The notes: a model not told the origin generated them from the letters alone. Numbered from the stretch's first letter, positions 31,401 through 44,799 are shown. The stretch is 64,000 nucleotides of DNA from Lytechinus pictus (GCF_037042905.1 NC_087252.1:22027701-22091700); one strand, 5' to 3'. Program-made: numbers and translations.

Positions 31401-34400
31401 TCCATACTGCAATATTTTTCAAGAAATAAAAAATGTGTTTACTGTGCTTCTAGGCATTCCTGTTTCTTTTTTGAAAGATACCAATCTAATGGAAAAGAAA
31501 AATCAAAATTCACAATAATATCTGACTTTCTGATTGTTGGATTACAGGGTATAATGGGATGGGAGATTCACTATGCTATGAGTTAAAGCTAAATTACAGT
31601 AGTTGCAGTAAAACACTAATTTCGTGAGAAAGTCTGTAAAACCAAGGTGAAGTATGACTATATCATCGTGGATCTAGATCTGGTACTGTTACATAAACTG
31701 AACTTTGTGAAATCATAAAATCTAAGCTGAAATACCATCACACTGAAGATCGCTAACACAGATAGGCACACATGGGACAGTGTATTATTATTGCTGGAAT
31801 AAAGACCCGACGGAAGTGACCGAATCCGCGCTTATTTTGCTTATTTCTCAGCAATTACACAATTTCTTCCAGAATCCTTTGGCGCATATTTTTTATTCAT
31901 ACAAACAGACACTTGGGTGGTCATTATATAAGATTCTGTAAAGAGTCATTTTGAGATCATTACCAGAACTGGAATTTACCTTTAAATGCATAGACCTCCA
32001 GGTTCCAGCCCCATGATCAAAATGTAACAATGCATGAAAGATTATCTTTTGATCATGTTTCAGCCTGCTGCTCCACACATTGTTGACATAATTGTGGGGA
32101 AAAATATTTTCCTGGATGTTTAACACTTGAAATGCCTATAGCGACAATGTGTACATGTACTTGATTATTGTTGCCTTGAATAGAAATCATAGAATATTTT
32201 GTCTATATTTTGCCTCTATTTTCATTTATGTTTCTGTTTGATTTATTTTTTTTGTAGGTGGCTGTGGACATGGAGTTTGCCAAAAACATGTTTGAGTTAC
32301 ATAAAAAGGTGAACTCGTGGGAGAACATTGTAGGATGGTAAGTTGCATTTAACCAATTGGCCCCTGCCCCTGAATTCTGCGATTCCCATAGAAATTGCGG
32401 CACCCAGTTCCAGTAGGCAAGGGGTTAAGGGAGATACTCGAAGAAAAGTTCCACTGTCTAGGGGTAGTTTGTAGGCCTGTGTAAACACCCCATTTGAGGA
32501 CATTGAGATTTGCCGCTTAAATGTCCTGGCTGGAACTTGTGTCTACACTGAACCATTAGTTCGATTTCACATGGATGACACAATTTCTTCTGTTGTTTTG
32601 TGAAAGTAATTTTTTTACATCACATTTTGCAACATTGTTTATTTTAAAACCAAGTTACTTTTGGTGAAGTTTTTTTTCAATTCAGTTGAAGTAAACATTT
32701 ATTTTTCTTCCAATTGGCATGTTCAAATAGTGTGAGTTGGCTAACAGCATGGTACAATTTATTTAGTTATTTCCTCTTCAGACAGAAATATGAAGAAACC
32801 AGGTTGACTGGACTCTCAAACTATACAGCACTATCATTTGATACTGTGGGCGCCCTCTATGTTTGTTTTTTTACCCATACAGGTATGCAACAGGTAGGGA
32901 AATCACAGGTCACTCGGTGCTGATACACGATTACTATTCCAGGGAATGCCAAAACCCGATACACGTCACAGTCGATACGACGATGGCAGACCTCAACATG
33001 TCAGTCAAGACATGGGTTAGGTAAGTGATGGTTTTGTAAGGCACTTTGTTAGAAGTCATAGCTATGTCTTTCCTGCAGTAAATCTGCAAGTGAATTTTCA
33101 TTACCAATATACATGTGACCAGCCACCCCCAAAGCAACAGTAAGTTGCCCAAAGTGAATTTTGAGATTTTTATTGAATTGAAAAAAAGCACGTCCTGAGC
33201 TTTCAAATGATGCATAAATTGTCAAACTTGATCAACAACAACAACCCACAGTTATTAAACGCAGAAAATAATTTAGTGAGAGCTTCAAAGAATGAGGACA
33301 AAACAATGTTGGAAATTCAGGATTCACTGTGCAATCTCAATGACATTTCTAAGCAGTCCACAAAAACTTCTTTGTTTGCGATTCAACTTTACACCTTTAA
33401 ATTTTAATAGTGTAAAGGAGAAGAATTAATCTTTCAGATAAGCTGATTTGGCTTTTTGAAGACCGAATTAATATTCTGGCTATTTACAGAGAACTTTCCT
33501 TGGTGACTTATTGTTGCCTATAGGGAGGCTGTTCTCATATTATGAAACAATGGGGTACGCAGGAAAGCCTGTATGAAATGATGCATATTCTTGCTAAAGT
33601 AAAAGACCACACACAGACATTTGACAAGGGACCCAAGACTAAGATCACTCAAGAACTGAGAAAATACTTATTATTCTAAAGGCCACCGCACACCTTACGA
33701 CCCGACTGGTCTACGACTGGCTTGCGACTGAGTGAGGGGAGATGTGACGTCACAGCTCTTGTCAGCTTGATAGTCGCTGACCGGTCAAAGACAAGTCGCA
33801 AAGAAAATCGTAAGGATTTGACATGTCGAATCCTTATGACTAGATCGCAAGCTCAATCCAACTTCCAGCCAATCAGACAGCAGAGTTGCACGACGCGTAT
33901 ATGATAAACAACGCGCATACGCAGTAGTAAGCGCATTTTCTCAGTTGCTATAGCAAAAAGCGCATGCGTGAGTCGCAGACAGCATGGTAGTCGGATCGCA
34001 AGGTGTGCGGTGTCGAGGCTTATGACTACCTTGCGATTCATCCCCCCTTACTCAGTCGCAAGCAAGTCGCAGACCAGTCGGGTCATAAGATGTGCGATGG
34101 CCTTAAGATATAGCACCGATCGGGGCAATGGGAGTGAAGTTGTTTCTTCTAATATCGCAGCCTAACGACAGTATATCATAACATTAGCAGCCAATAAATC
34201 CATGGAAGAAAATTGTGAGATCCTTCATGAAGATGTTCCTTTCCATAGTTTGATTTTGTAATTGGAGGTTGGTAATCCAAAAGAGATAAAAGTTTAAATA
34301 TAAATATTGTTACTATACCAGATTTTACTTTTCATTTATTACCCTTGGGTGTATTGTTTCTGACATAACATATTTTCTGGAAAATAAACCGCGGCCATAG

Positions 34401-37400
34401 ATAAACCCCACCCCCAATCAAGTCAATCAAGTTTCTGAGGTCTAATTTCTCTGTGTATGTTCATAAATCGCACCCCCTATTTTAGACAATTTTTCCGACA
34501 GCAAAAGGTGCATTTTATTTTCCGAAAAATATGGTAATCACACCGAGACCCAGTGGAAATGGTTGGGAACCATAAGTTCGACCGTACCGATTCGGCACTA
34601 GAAAGACCGCCCAGTGGACTTTGGCCATGTCATGGACCTATATGCAATTATGTCTTCTTAATTTGTATTCCAGGCAAAACATGGGCGTTCCCGACAAGTC
34701 GCAAGGCACCGTCTTCATCCCAATTCCAAAGAAAATTGCCTTCCATCAACCAGAAAAAGTAGCAAGTAAGTATTCAGAATTTTGCCATCTTATTCTCTTT
34801 TAACACACACATACGCACAAAATAAATTCTCCAAGAATCATTTTTACATTGTGCCCACCTATTCCATCTAGCTACCTTATTGTCACCCCATTTTCATAAG
34901 GGGATCTGTAGATATTCAATTTGGCAAAAGTATGTAAGGCTTATGACTTCTGTCAACGTTTGGAAAGTATTTGTTATTCTGGAAATTGAATCGTATCACA
35001 TAGGTATTTTCTTAAGGAAAGTGGTTTAATAACCAATGTAAAAGTATCAATCAATTACAAAACATAATACATCCTAAGATGGTTGGGACCAAAGTGAAGC
35101 CGAATCTTGTGAAGATTGGTATAAGATACTTAACAAAATAATCACAATAACAATGTAAGATAAAAACACTTGTCGGACAAAAATGTTGAGAAAGCGCACC
35201 CCTGGAGACCGTCTCGTGAAGAGTTGCAACTATAGTATCTTACAACTTTGCGACAATGTGAACTACCATGGAATGGCCTAGCAGTCAATTACGATCAAGG
35301 TTATTATGGCAAATTTATCCTAGTTGTAACTTTTTATAGAACTCTCCCAAATGCAGACCTGCAAACCTCTGGGAATGAAAAACTGTATTCTGTGATACAA
35401 AAAACTGTATTTTCCCTCAAAAAAGTGTATTTCATAATAAAATGCTTGGCGCACTCGCCCATCACGGCGCTCAAGCTGCATGCAAGCTAAAATGCGCACT
35501 GCTCTTGCAGATGAAAAAAAACCCATTGAAACTTGTGTACATGTATATCTCACCCTGGTTTTTACAAAATGATTGAAAAAAAAAACAAGTTACCTGAAAT
35601 TACATTGATCTAATAACCATATTTGTGTACGTTTTATGAAATAGAGACATATAGAGATGATTTTTCTCAATAAATTACGATTTGGTTTAAAAAAAAAAAA
35701 AAAAACGTACTGCCGTATTTTGGTTGCAAAAACGTACTAAATACGGCTAAAACGTACTGGTTGGCAGGTCTGCAGATGGTGTACCATACTTTGGCGAAAA
35801 AGAGGAGAGGAGAAAGAATATGCAATAATGGGGGTCATGTCGTTTTTCTTGCAATTACTTATAGTGGATGCCTTCATAAGAGAGACGGATCCCAACAGGA
35901 AAACCATCGAGTTGACGACCGATCTACAGTACGTATCTAAGGCCTCGGGTAATCTTCAAGAGATGTTAACTAGAGTGCTCCAGTACGTTGATGATATTCT
36001 GGTAAGTTTGATTTGAATAGGTGTGATCTTTTGACCCCTAGATGATCTTTGACCCGATCATCCTCAACAACACACACGTGTTGAGCAAATGCTTTTGTCT
36101 CACATGAACAAACTTAAGCAGAGATTTAGTAATCACTTCCTGGAATAGTCTGTTTGTCTGTTCCAAAATGTTTACGTTTTTGTTCAACTTTCTCTTATTT
36201 CTGCATCAGTTGAACAAAAACTTTAACATTTTGGAACAGACTAACAGGAAAAGTGATTACTAAATCTCTGCTGAACTATGTTCAGGTGAGACAAAAGCAT
36301 TTGATATTACCCAAGGATCATTCGAACCAAGTCTGATAAAAAAATTGATGCAGCAAGTTGAACAAAAACTTCAAAGAAGGTTGGACATGACCTCATATCA
36401 TTTTGACCTTTGACCCCTAGATGACCTTTGACCTAATCATCCTCAATAACTCACGTGATATTATCCAAGGATTACATGTACCATGTATGAACGTAATTAA
36501 TGCAGAAATGAGAGCAAGTTGAACAAAAACTTTCAACATTTTGGAACAGACCAACAGACTAAACGGGAAAAGCGATTACTGAAAATCTGCTGAACTTTGT
36601 TTAGGTGAGACAAAAGCATTAGATATCGCAAATTTTCAACCCTTAAACATGTACACGTTCAAGGGTTGAACATTTTTTCACCGCATTCCCTCTTTCTCCT
36701 CCATTTATCTGGCAGACTGGGAAGACTTCGGCTGACAACCAGATTGGCAGATTCCTGATGAATCTGGTATCCAACGTTCCTAAGCTCCAACCTGAAGAGT
36801 TCGATCAGATGCTCAACAATAGTATGAAGGTAAGATAACTGCTTGTGATTAGATTGATAATTGATAATAGTTTTCTCCTACATTCATTGATGTAGGATGG
36901 GGACCTGATGTCTAGATGTTTGACTGTATAAAACATCCATATCGATCTGGGTTTTCTCACTAAACCTGTATCAAATATTGCAAATATGGATAGTACAATG
37001 TTTGTCGTTTGTAATGTTGTCGTTGCCTATTAAAGTTGAAGCAATTTTAAAGACAATTTTATGTACATCATGGGATATTTACATCCTAAGTCAAATTTTC
37101 CAGGGCAAATTTTCCTTGGTCAAAAATATTTGTTTCCCAAGAGGGCAACTCTATAAAGGTATGTACATCAGCCCCCCTATGTAGTAAATGCATACCATCT
37201 TGAAATGATTCACCTCCGCTTTGCGCTTCTCATGAAAAGGTTTACGGCTTCCAAATCATCATTGCTTGAGGTTGGAGCCTAGTCACTGTGTATAAGCCAA
37301 CACGTCATTTACGTTCACAAAGCATTAATTTATTAGTTGTACCTCCAATATCAACGAAATCGTATGGCGAACGTTCATTTGCTCATGCAGCTCCTGTTTT

Positions 37401-37848
37401 ATGGAACGAATTCCCTGAAAACAAATCGATTCAGTTAACAAATTCAAAACAGCTCTTAAAATATACTTATTAAATTGTACCTAGCCTCAACAAAGGAACT
37501 CACCAACACTTCTCTTCCTCTCCTTTGTTTTCTCAAGTGCATAGAGACTTATTTGTTGTGTGTTATGCGCTATAAAAACATTGACCATTATGATTATAAT
37601 TAGTAGTAGTAGTAGTACATGAAGTGAAGAAAAAGTGAGAAAATGGGGGTTGGATGTAGAAGTCATGGAAGTTCTCTTGAAATTTTACTGGTGTACTATA
37701 ATCAACTGTATCCTGTTTCTTTTCTCTTTTTTTTGTCATCTTTCACACACAGGATCTCCTAATGGTTGTCTACTTATCCGGTCTGATAGAGACACAGCTC
37801 ACCCTCAATGAAAAGCTTACCTTATCAAAAGCAGCGAATTCAGTTTAG
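28435..37848 (+). CDS. EIF3F: Eukaryotic translation initiation factor 3 subunit F, complete, 8 exons
   Basis: eIF3f is an MPN-domain subunit of the eIF3 complex that organises the 43S pre-initiation complex. Exons: 28435-28564, 31166-31236, 32258-32337, 32883-33020, 34674-34765, 35865-36001, 36716-36829, 37753-37848; 858 nt, 285 aa plus TAG, with every junction GT/AG and phase-consistent. Human eIF3f is longer only because of a Pro/Ala-rich N-terminus. The MPN domain fills exons 1-5 ([59 protein letters not shown]). The C-terminal helices ([29 protein letters not shown]) match the family. Where an active JAMM protease has H-x-H, this protein has ATG within GWYATG, so metal binding is not expected. 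Two adjacent ATGs (28435, 28438) are possible; the second has the better context (A at -3, G at +4). Confidence 0.96.
29236..30120. mobile_element. Candidate THAP/P-like non-autonomous transposon
   Basis: ATTCTCGAGGTCGG at 29236-29249 is perfectly inverted at 30107-30120. Inside both ends lie GGTGCAAACAAAG motifs in opposite orientation, as subterminal repeats. A - strand frame starting near 29923 ([14 protein letters not shown]) looks like the start of a THAP zinc finger (C-x4-C); it seems to lose the SFHRFP-like part to a frameshift. THAP domains are found in P-element transposases. No target duplication is obvious. In eIF3f intron 1. Confidence 0.4.
29286..29370. repeat. 42-bp direct repeat, two copies
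   Basis: CATAGCAACCGATCGCGAGG and the following GTGCAAACAAAGCCGGAACA occur at 29286 and again at 29328 with no mismatch seen. It duplicates the subterminal motif of the candidate THAP element. Confidence 0.8.
30336..30918. mobile_element. TTAA-flanked palindromic MITE, family B, copy 2
   Basis: TTAA at 30332-30335 and 30919-30922. Ends AGGAGAATGAAACTCTTGGA and its inverse. Same length as the copy in TOM70. In eIF3f intron 1. Confidence 0.85.
31587..31981. mobile_element. TTAA-flanked MITE, family C, copy 2
   Basis: TTAA at 31583-31586 and 31982-31985. Colinear over its full length with 21581-21975. In eIF3f intron 2. Confidence 0.8.
33680..34103. mobile_element. Harbinger-like element with long inverted ends and TAA duplication
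   Basis: TAA at 33677-33679 and 34104-34106. The ends are about 55 bp long and inverted (left AGGCCACCGCACACCTTACG then GACCCGACTGGTCT; right the inverse ending GATGTGCGATGGCCT). The interior has TGTGACGTCAC. Related to 8802-9046. In eIF3f intron 4. Confidence 0.75.
35352..35776. mobile_element. Small TIR element, TGCCAACC family, copy 2
   Basis: Ends GCAGACCTGCAAACC and GGTTGGCAGGTCTGC are inverted. The interior has repeated CTGTATT and CGTACT units. Located in eIF3f intron 5, ending about 90 bp before exon 6. Confidence 0.6.
36086..36304. repeat. Palindromic repeat in eIF3f intron 6, with a half copy downstream
   Basis: Left arm ATGCTTTTGTCTCACATGAA to TTTTTGTTCAAC and right arm GTTGAACAAAAAC to GTGAGACAAAAGCAT are inverted copies around 36207. 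A single right arm recurs at about 36500-36625, and the flank with TGACCCCTAGATGA is also duplicated (36034 and 36412). Confidence 0.75.
37284..37616 (+). mobile_element. 3' end of a CR1-like non-LTR retrotransposon
   Basis: The frame from 37288 has the C-terminal signature of CR1/jockey-like elements ([24 protein letters not shown]). It is followed by a ~130-bp 3' UTR ending in (TAG)n near 37600-37616. 5' truncated, inserted in eIF3f intron 7 in the sense orientation. A different family from the fragment ending at 19277. Confidence 0.75.
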
Positions 37849-38278
37849 GGTGTCATATTTTCGAGGGGTAAGGGAAGGGTGGGGGGGTTCAAATCTTTAT
37901 ATGGACTGTTATCTTCGAGGACCACTCTTCATAACCTGGGACCGTTTCATGAAAGTTGTCAGCACTGACAGGATGTCTTTCTCCGACAGTTACCATAGTA
38001 ACAGTCGGAGGGCAGAGCTTCTCAGCCAATCAAAAGCAAGGATTTCACTGACATAGTCAGCACTGACAATTTAGATAGTGCTGACAACCCCCGTGCAGAT
38101 CCAGGCAGTTTGGACACAATAGCTATGAGGGGCTGACTATTGTGCAAAAACAATATGGCCCCTTAAATGGTATTGTGTCTAATCCGGCCATAATGTGACG
38201 TAATGACTTAAAACAATGTAGAGGTAAACCTGTATAAGATGACCTCCCATACGCTGAATAAGTCAAATTTTTTATACC

Positions 38279-38529
38279 AGGACCCGTCTTACAAAAGGTT
38301 GCGATTGTTCCGATCAATCGCAACTGTGGACGGCCAGCAACGTCAACATGTACTATGCATGCTTGTTCAAAATATTTTCTAGCTATGATGTATATGCATG
38401 CATTAATTGTTTACGTACAAATTCACTGTGCTTCTCTTTGTTTTCAAAGGAATTGTGCAAATTTCCTGTAGAAAAATTCACGACACTGATGGATTGCCAC
38501 GATTGATAACTCTTTGTAAGACGGGCCCC
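38279..38529. mobile_element. Palindromic MITE, GTCTTACAAAGAGTT family, copy 3
   Basis: Left end GACCCGTCTTACAAAAGGTT and right end AACTCTTTGTAAGACGGGCC are inverted. The middle matches 5982-6230 and 16454-16725. Confidence 0.75.
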
Positions 38530-39607
38530 AGATTATGCAAAACATTTGTTTTCATTATAACTCTTCTCAGCAGGCAAAAATTAATTTTTAATTTTCCGGG
38601 GCTACTATTGACAACCTTTTGCCTAAATTTGTAACATTGCTGTGAATAGGAATTTTCCACGGCTCTTATATTTTCCAAGGCTCATTTGATCATTTTGGGG
38701 CGAAGTCCCCGTGTAATTTTTTTCCCGTTTCCAAGTCAAATTTCCCCCAAGTCCAACAGATTTGTAAAGTCACAAGAGATATGAATGAGGCAGGTTCATC
38801 TGTATGTATTTGTTTTTCATAGGGGCAAAATATTCACCGTGACTGCTTTCGGTAATCGTTTCTGAATGTGCCATGTCTTGAATAATAGCAGGGATGCTAT
38901 TCAGAATCTAAAACGGCAGCTTTTCCACATTGCCCAGTGTATTGGCTATGCCTTTTGGAAAGCATGGATGTTGTAAAGTCTGAAACGTCACAACAATAGA
39001 TATCCAAGATATAGAACCCCTCAAAATCAAGTTTATTAGAATTCAGTTTGTTTCATTTTGAAATATGAAATTGAAAGTTGCTTATATTTCTTCTTGAATA
39101 AAACAAAATAAGATGTTCAAGATATCAAACTCCCAATAGGTTATGAACTTTTTTTTTCTCATTGTCTTTTGTTTATTGTCAAATTTGAAATGGAGTTGCA
39201 AACTTTTTATTTTGAAACCCAAAGTGTCCACTCAATTGAAGACTTTAATTTAGGATAGTGTTGAATTAAATCCTCTATATCATTGATTATGTATAAAAAT
39301 TAGCACAAGATTTGATTTCATGAAATTATATGTAAAAATAAATGAAATAGCTTTCAGTTATGTTTTTCACCTTGTGAAAAGCCTTTGGAGGTGATATTTT
39401 CCTACATTTTTTGCTTCATGACACTACCCTACTTTAACAAAAGAAAGCAAGCAAGAAAGAAAAATGATTTCCTTTAAATTAGCAAAATTAGTATGGGATT
39501 CACATAGACACCTATGCATTAGCATGGTGTTTAACCAGCCATGTCTTACTGTAGGATCAGTGTTATTCTATGAAGTTTGACCAGGAAGAAAAACATGAAT
39601 TTGTTAA

Positions 39608-39990
39608 AGGTCAAGTCCACCCCAACCAAAAATTGTATGAAATGTACAAAACTTTCAGAGTTTACCAAGAGGAAACTCTCCAATGAATCAGAATAGGTTA
39701 CAACAATGGTAGTTATACACTGTCAGGGCAAAATCAAACTCAGTTTCACATTACAAATGGATAAAATTGTAACTTCCATTTTCATATAACAAAATACAAA
39801 TGAAATAGTGAGTGGGTGATATCAGTTCCCTCATTTGCATACTGACCAGAATGTGCAGATAACTGTTTTGTAAAATTAGGCAAAACTTCATTAATGTCAT
39901 TTCTTTCTTATTTCACATTTACCATTGTTATTTTTTTTAAATTTTTCCCTTTTCATTGAAGTCAACATTTTCTTGGGGTGTACTTGGCAT
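39608..39990. mobile_element. TTAA-flanked MITE, family A, copy 3 (internally shortened)
   Basis: TTAA at 39604-39607 and 39991-39994; ends AGGTCAAGTCCACCCCAA and GGGGTGTACTTGGCAT. About 200 bp shorter than copies 1, 2 and 4, having lost much of the middle. Confidence 0.75.
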
Positions 39991-42144
39991 TTAAAAGTCA
40001 AATTTTGGCTCTTGTCTTTAGGTTCCCTTTGTCAAATAGGGCAGTATACTGATTGTTCACATATTGTGTTCTTGTGATTTTTTTTTTGTAATCCCCCAAA
40101 ATGCAAATTTCTGTACTAGATATTCCAAGATATGTTATTTATTATGTCATTGAATCCATGAGACAGTTAAAAATAAATATCTTTGACATAGAACTTCAAG
40201 TTAAGCTATGCTGTTCTTGTAGTTTCATGAAAATAATAGTATTTATGTACTTCCTATGTTAAACCTAAAACATGTAAAGAGTGAAAGAGAGAGAGAAAGA
40301 GAGAAAGACAATGTTAGAACGTTTAAGAGAGAAATAAAGAGATGAGAAAGAGAGAGAAAGGTAGAGGGAAAAACAGATTGGGGGGGGGGGGTTGAATGAG
40401 AGCTGAAATAAAATGGAGGTTTGTTCAAATTAAAGTTAAAACGTATTTGATAGATGGGAAATATAAAGAAAAGGAAAAAAAATTGAATATAAAAAATAAC
40501 AGCACCCCCATCCCCCCCCCCCTAAAAAAAAAAGAGAAATGGAATTGCACTTTTAAAAAAATGAGGGAAAGCGACAGGGAGCAGGCTCAATAATACGATT
40601 TGTTTTTAAATATCTTCCAAAATTTGCTTATGGAGTGTGGCACAGTTCTACGAATGTACGCAAATCTTGTCATTTATAAAGGGTGGGCGCGGGAGGAGGG
40701 GGGGGGGGGTGAGTGTGTTGTTTATATCCCGCACACAAATCTTACGTTACATCCACTTCTCGATCATAAAAAAAACATAGACCCCCTCCTTCCAAAAAGA
40801 AAGAAATAAAAATCGAACTATACCCAGACTCACACACACAAATCCTTTCCTGAAATATACTCATACCATGATAAACATGTCCCATGTGACCACTCCATTA
40901 ATCTATTTATTGCTATTTCTGTTTAAATCATTCTGTTTGGCTTCGGATTCAAACAAACTGAATTTGCTAAATTTGATCTCCGATGAAAATAATTAAAATC
41001 TACCTCCAAAACGAAGGTATCATCATTATAGCGACAGAAGCGCCATCATGGTGTGTTGAAAGGGGGGGGGGGGGGGGGGGGAGTTAGTGAACCCCACCAC
41101 AAAATGCAATCCTTCACGCCGAGTGTTGAATGTAGACAACAACACTACAATGATCGGCGAGCCCAGAGCAACAAACTTCATTGAAAGTATTTTTTTTATC
41201 ACCGGACTTAAATTCACAATAGAATATCTAAAAATTGGCAGAACTTGAACACTTTAAATTTTGTACATTTTCTGGTGGGGTTCACTTGACTTTTGAGCAC
41301 CACTGTATCTGTTTTGATAGTATACTTTCTCCCCCCCCCCTTTCCCCTTTCTCTTAATTTTAATTGGAAAATCATAGGGCGGGGAGGGCGAGCTAGGGGG
41401 GGGGGTGACCGTCCCTTTCCTTTAGTAGCGGCACCAATGTCGATTCATAAACGAATCTCTACACACGAAGATGGAAACGACCAATATTTACCGATACTAC
41501 AATTACTTCGCTTCTGATATGAATTTCCAAATTCAGTACCATAAACCAACATTGGACAGCAGTGGATATAGCGTTCAATATTAACAGATGTGATTGTTAA
41601 TTGATTTAGCCAGTGTATCGCAGAAAATCGTGCCCAGAATTCCAAATTGTTCAATTTACGAGAGACTACAGAGCGCCGGTGCTATCTCATCAATTAATCC
41701 ATGTCATTTTATTATATAGTTTGTGATGTATCCTATGTGTGTTCTTTATTTGAATTGAAAAAAAAAATACTACAGGTTGTATCAACGGAAGAAATGTAGG
41801 CGTAAACTACAGAGTGTATAAAAAGTGAAATTAATTACGAACACTTCCCATACACTTCCAGAAAAAAATATTGATTAACGACTACCAACCGTTGGTTTAA
41901 AGAAAATTGTGTATATAAAAAAACAAAAGACAGAATCATAATTAATGAGCTGCACGATCCGTAGGTTTCGGAAAGAGTTTAAGCCAATTTCTGTGACAGA
42001 CCACGAATAATATATATCCCAAATAAAATTTCAATGAGCTATTTAATTCGGTAACCAAAATTTTAATTTGTCACACAACTACCACCATCTAAGTCATGAC
42101 CCTCGCACTTGGGTACCGACCTATTTTCTAAAGGCTAGAATTAA

Positions 42145-43250
42145 AGGGGAACTCCAGGCTGAAAATGATATGATTTAAACAGATAAAAAAATCAGACAAT
42201 CAAAACACTGAAAATTTAATCCAAATTGGACAAGGAATAACAAAGTTATGGCATTTTGAAGATTTGCATTATTCCGGTGAAACAGTTCTAGGCATGTCTT
42301 CGCAAATATTCAATGAGCAAACTGATGACGTCATATCCCCACTTGTTCTTTTGTATTTTGATATGAAGAGCTCAATTGCAAAAGGGGTTATAGGTCCATT
42401 TTTCATCAAATTTGATTTTTTTTTGTCTCAATGTATAGAGCTCTATAGTAGTAGCTCTAGTAGCAGTAGTAGCTCTATAAGATGATACCAAAGAAAAGTT
42501 GAAATTCCCGGCCATTAAAAATTGATCAAAAATGACAAAGAAAAATCACTTTTTATTCAAAAGGGGTGAGGTCCATTTCACTTTGGTTGCAATAGGGGTT
42601 AGGTCCACAAATATTTTTTTTTTGAAAAGAATATTAAAAAAATATGAAGACAGATTGATTTCTTATATACACAATTTTATGTTCACATGGTATCATAAAT
42701 ATTTAGATTCGCATAAGAATTTTGCAATATGGGAGAATAAAAATAATAATTTTCTTGGAGTTTTGCAATATGGGAGAATAAAAATAATAATTTTCTTGGA
42801 GTGGACCTAACCCTTTTTTGCAACCAAACTCTTCTGAAGAGCTAATTTGTCAAAAGGGGTTATGTCCCGATTTTTCATGAATTTTATTTTCTGTCTCAAA
42901 ACCTATCGATTTTTAGTCGCTCTGATGATACCAAAGAACATTAGAAATTCACATTAAAACATGAATAAAAGTGGCAAAGAAAAATCACTTTTTTTCATTC
43001 AAAAGATATTGGATTCATTTCAGTTTGCTTGCAAAACGGGTTAGGCCCACAATGATAATGGGGATGTGACATCATCAGCCCATCTAATGAATATTCATGA
43101 CCAAATACTTTAAACTGTTTTCACAAAATATTGCAAAAATTCAATTATTTCACTATTTGCTATCAGATTTTGACGAAATTTTCAGTGTTTTGCTCTGTGA
43201 ATTTTACTCTATTTGTTCAGATATAAATATTTTCAGCTCTGAGTACCCCT
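42145..43250. mobile_element. TTAA-flanked element, family D
   Basis: TTAA at 42141-42144 and 43251-43254. The left end AGGGGAACTCCAGGCTGAAA and right end TTTTCAGCTCTGAGTACCCC are inverted. At 1.1 kb it is longer than families A-C and holds internal duplications (for example TTTGCAATATGGGAGAATAA at about 42720 and 42763, and two diverged TTAGGTCC/AAAGGGGT blocks). Confidence 0.65.
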
Positions 43251-43554
43251 TTAAAAACGCGAAACATTGAGTTATCTCCGCCCCATTATTCTGTCCAGAA
43301 CAACAACATGAGTACTGTTGTACTCATAAACCTAAAAAAAAAAAACCAATTAAAACAATACTAATATCGATGTCATTTTCATATAAATTAAATTATTTTT
43401 GTTTGTATGAATCATAAAGTTTTTTGACGCAGTTGACACAGGGGCGGTGCAAGATGTTTTGATATATAGGTGCGTGTGGGGGGGGGGCAAAATGACATGA
43501 CGATGTAACGATAATAATAATGACAATGATATTCATAATAATAATAATATTTAT

Positions 43555-43785
43555 AATAATAATCATCATCATCCCCATCGTCATCACCATCCCCATCACC
43601 ACCACCATCATCATCATCTCCATTATCATCATCGATCATCATCATCACCACCACCACCATCACCATCATTACTAATTCCACCACCACCAACACTTCCATC
43701 ACCACCATCACCCACCACCACCACCACCATCATCACCACTACCACCACCACCACCACTTCCACTTCCACCATCACCATTCCTTGA
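43555..43785. repeat. CAT/CAC trinucleotide microsatellite
   Basis: About 230 bp of CAT, CAC and TTC triplets; open frames on - are poly-Met/Val/Asp artefacts. Confidence 0.9.
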
Positions 43786-44799
43786 TCATGTTTATGAATT
43801 CTTAAAATTGTTCCTTTTTAAAGTGGACCTCATAGAGTGAACTTATTCTTTTAATTAATCATAGTCATTAGTCTGTACAACAACTGGTGCTCTCAAATTT
43901 CCCGTTCCTATATCTCATATAAAGGAAATCACTAATGCCTGAAATGTTAATCAGAATGTTTTCTCCGATTCGATTCGTAGTGCGGGAGATCGCGTAATAT
44001 TATGTTCCTTTTAACTGTTTAATCAAAATAATCCGCGAGATCACAGCCGTATCCATGAAATAACGAAAGGTGCTTCATTTCGAATGGAAATCATTAATGA
44101 GCAAAGGCTGAATATAAATTAAGAAATTTCCCCCTCCATTTCCAATGATTCGCAGCGTAAAAGATTGTAATGAACTTTGAAGTACTAGTATATAAAGCAA
44201 AAAGCTGCACGAACCGCACGATGGCATCCATGTCCGCTGAAAACATTTTTTCCACTTTTAATTCATCATTACACCGAATTTTGGCGCCACGGCCAGTACA
44301 AGTGATATCCTCTTCATTATTCTCATCAGTGCTTAGCATTTCAGTTGATTCAGCCGTCACTCTAAATCAGATCGCCGTCAGACAGTGTCGAGCTCTCGAA
44401 GACCATTCTCAATATAGAAATAATACAAATTATGCATAGGGCCTACACAATATTGTTATTGGACTAAAACTTGACCTGCTTTTTATACCAAATTATCACG
44501 GAGAGTTAGCAGATCTTTGAAACGCATGAAATAAATTGTATTTTCGGCGGTAATCCTCTAATGTTAAAGAGTGGAAGACGGTGTAATTTTGAGATGATTT
44601 TGACGAAGCATTAGTTCGATGATGGTATTATCTCGATCTGGAAATATGGATTACCTTTTCTGATGCGCCTTGAAAAACTTAAAATACTACTCGCGGATTT
44701 GTTTTCTGAGACTGATTTTCAATTTTGGCAGGAGTTCCAACTGTTATGACTAATTGGATGTACTTTCAAACATTTCATCTTTGCAGATAAGAATTAAGA

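Larger units (their letters stand above)
37849..44786. other. Intergenic region between eIF3f and the GPCR gene
   Basis: Contains a foldback repeat at 37935-38095 (GTCAGCACTGACA arms), MITEs at 38279-38529, 39608-39990 and 42145-43250, a GA-rich stretch at 40275-40370, poly-G/C tracts (40380-40391, 41060-41080, 41330-41340) and a CAT/CAC microsatellite at 43555-43785. ORFs around 44094-44439 on both strands lack family features. No supported coding exon; a 5' untranslated exon of the GPCR may be here. Confidence 0.55.

Noticed and set aside
44094-44439. Overlapping ORFs of 88 aa (-) and 89 aa (+) upstream of the GPCR
   Set aside because: Neither has recognisable motifs; they are antisense to each other and neither has a supporting splice structure.
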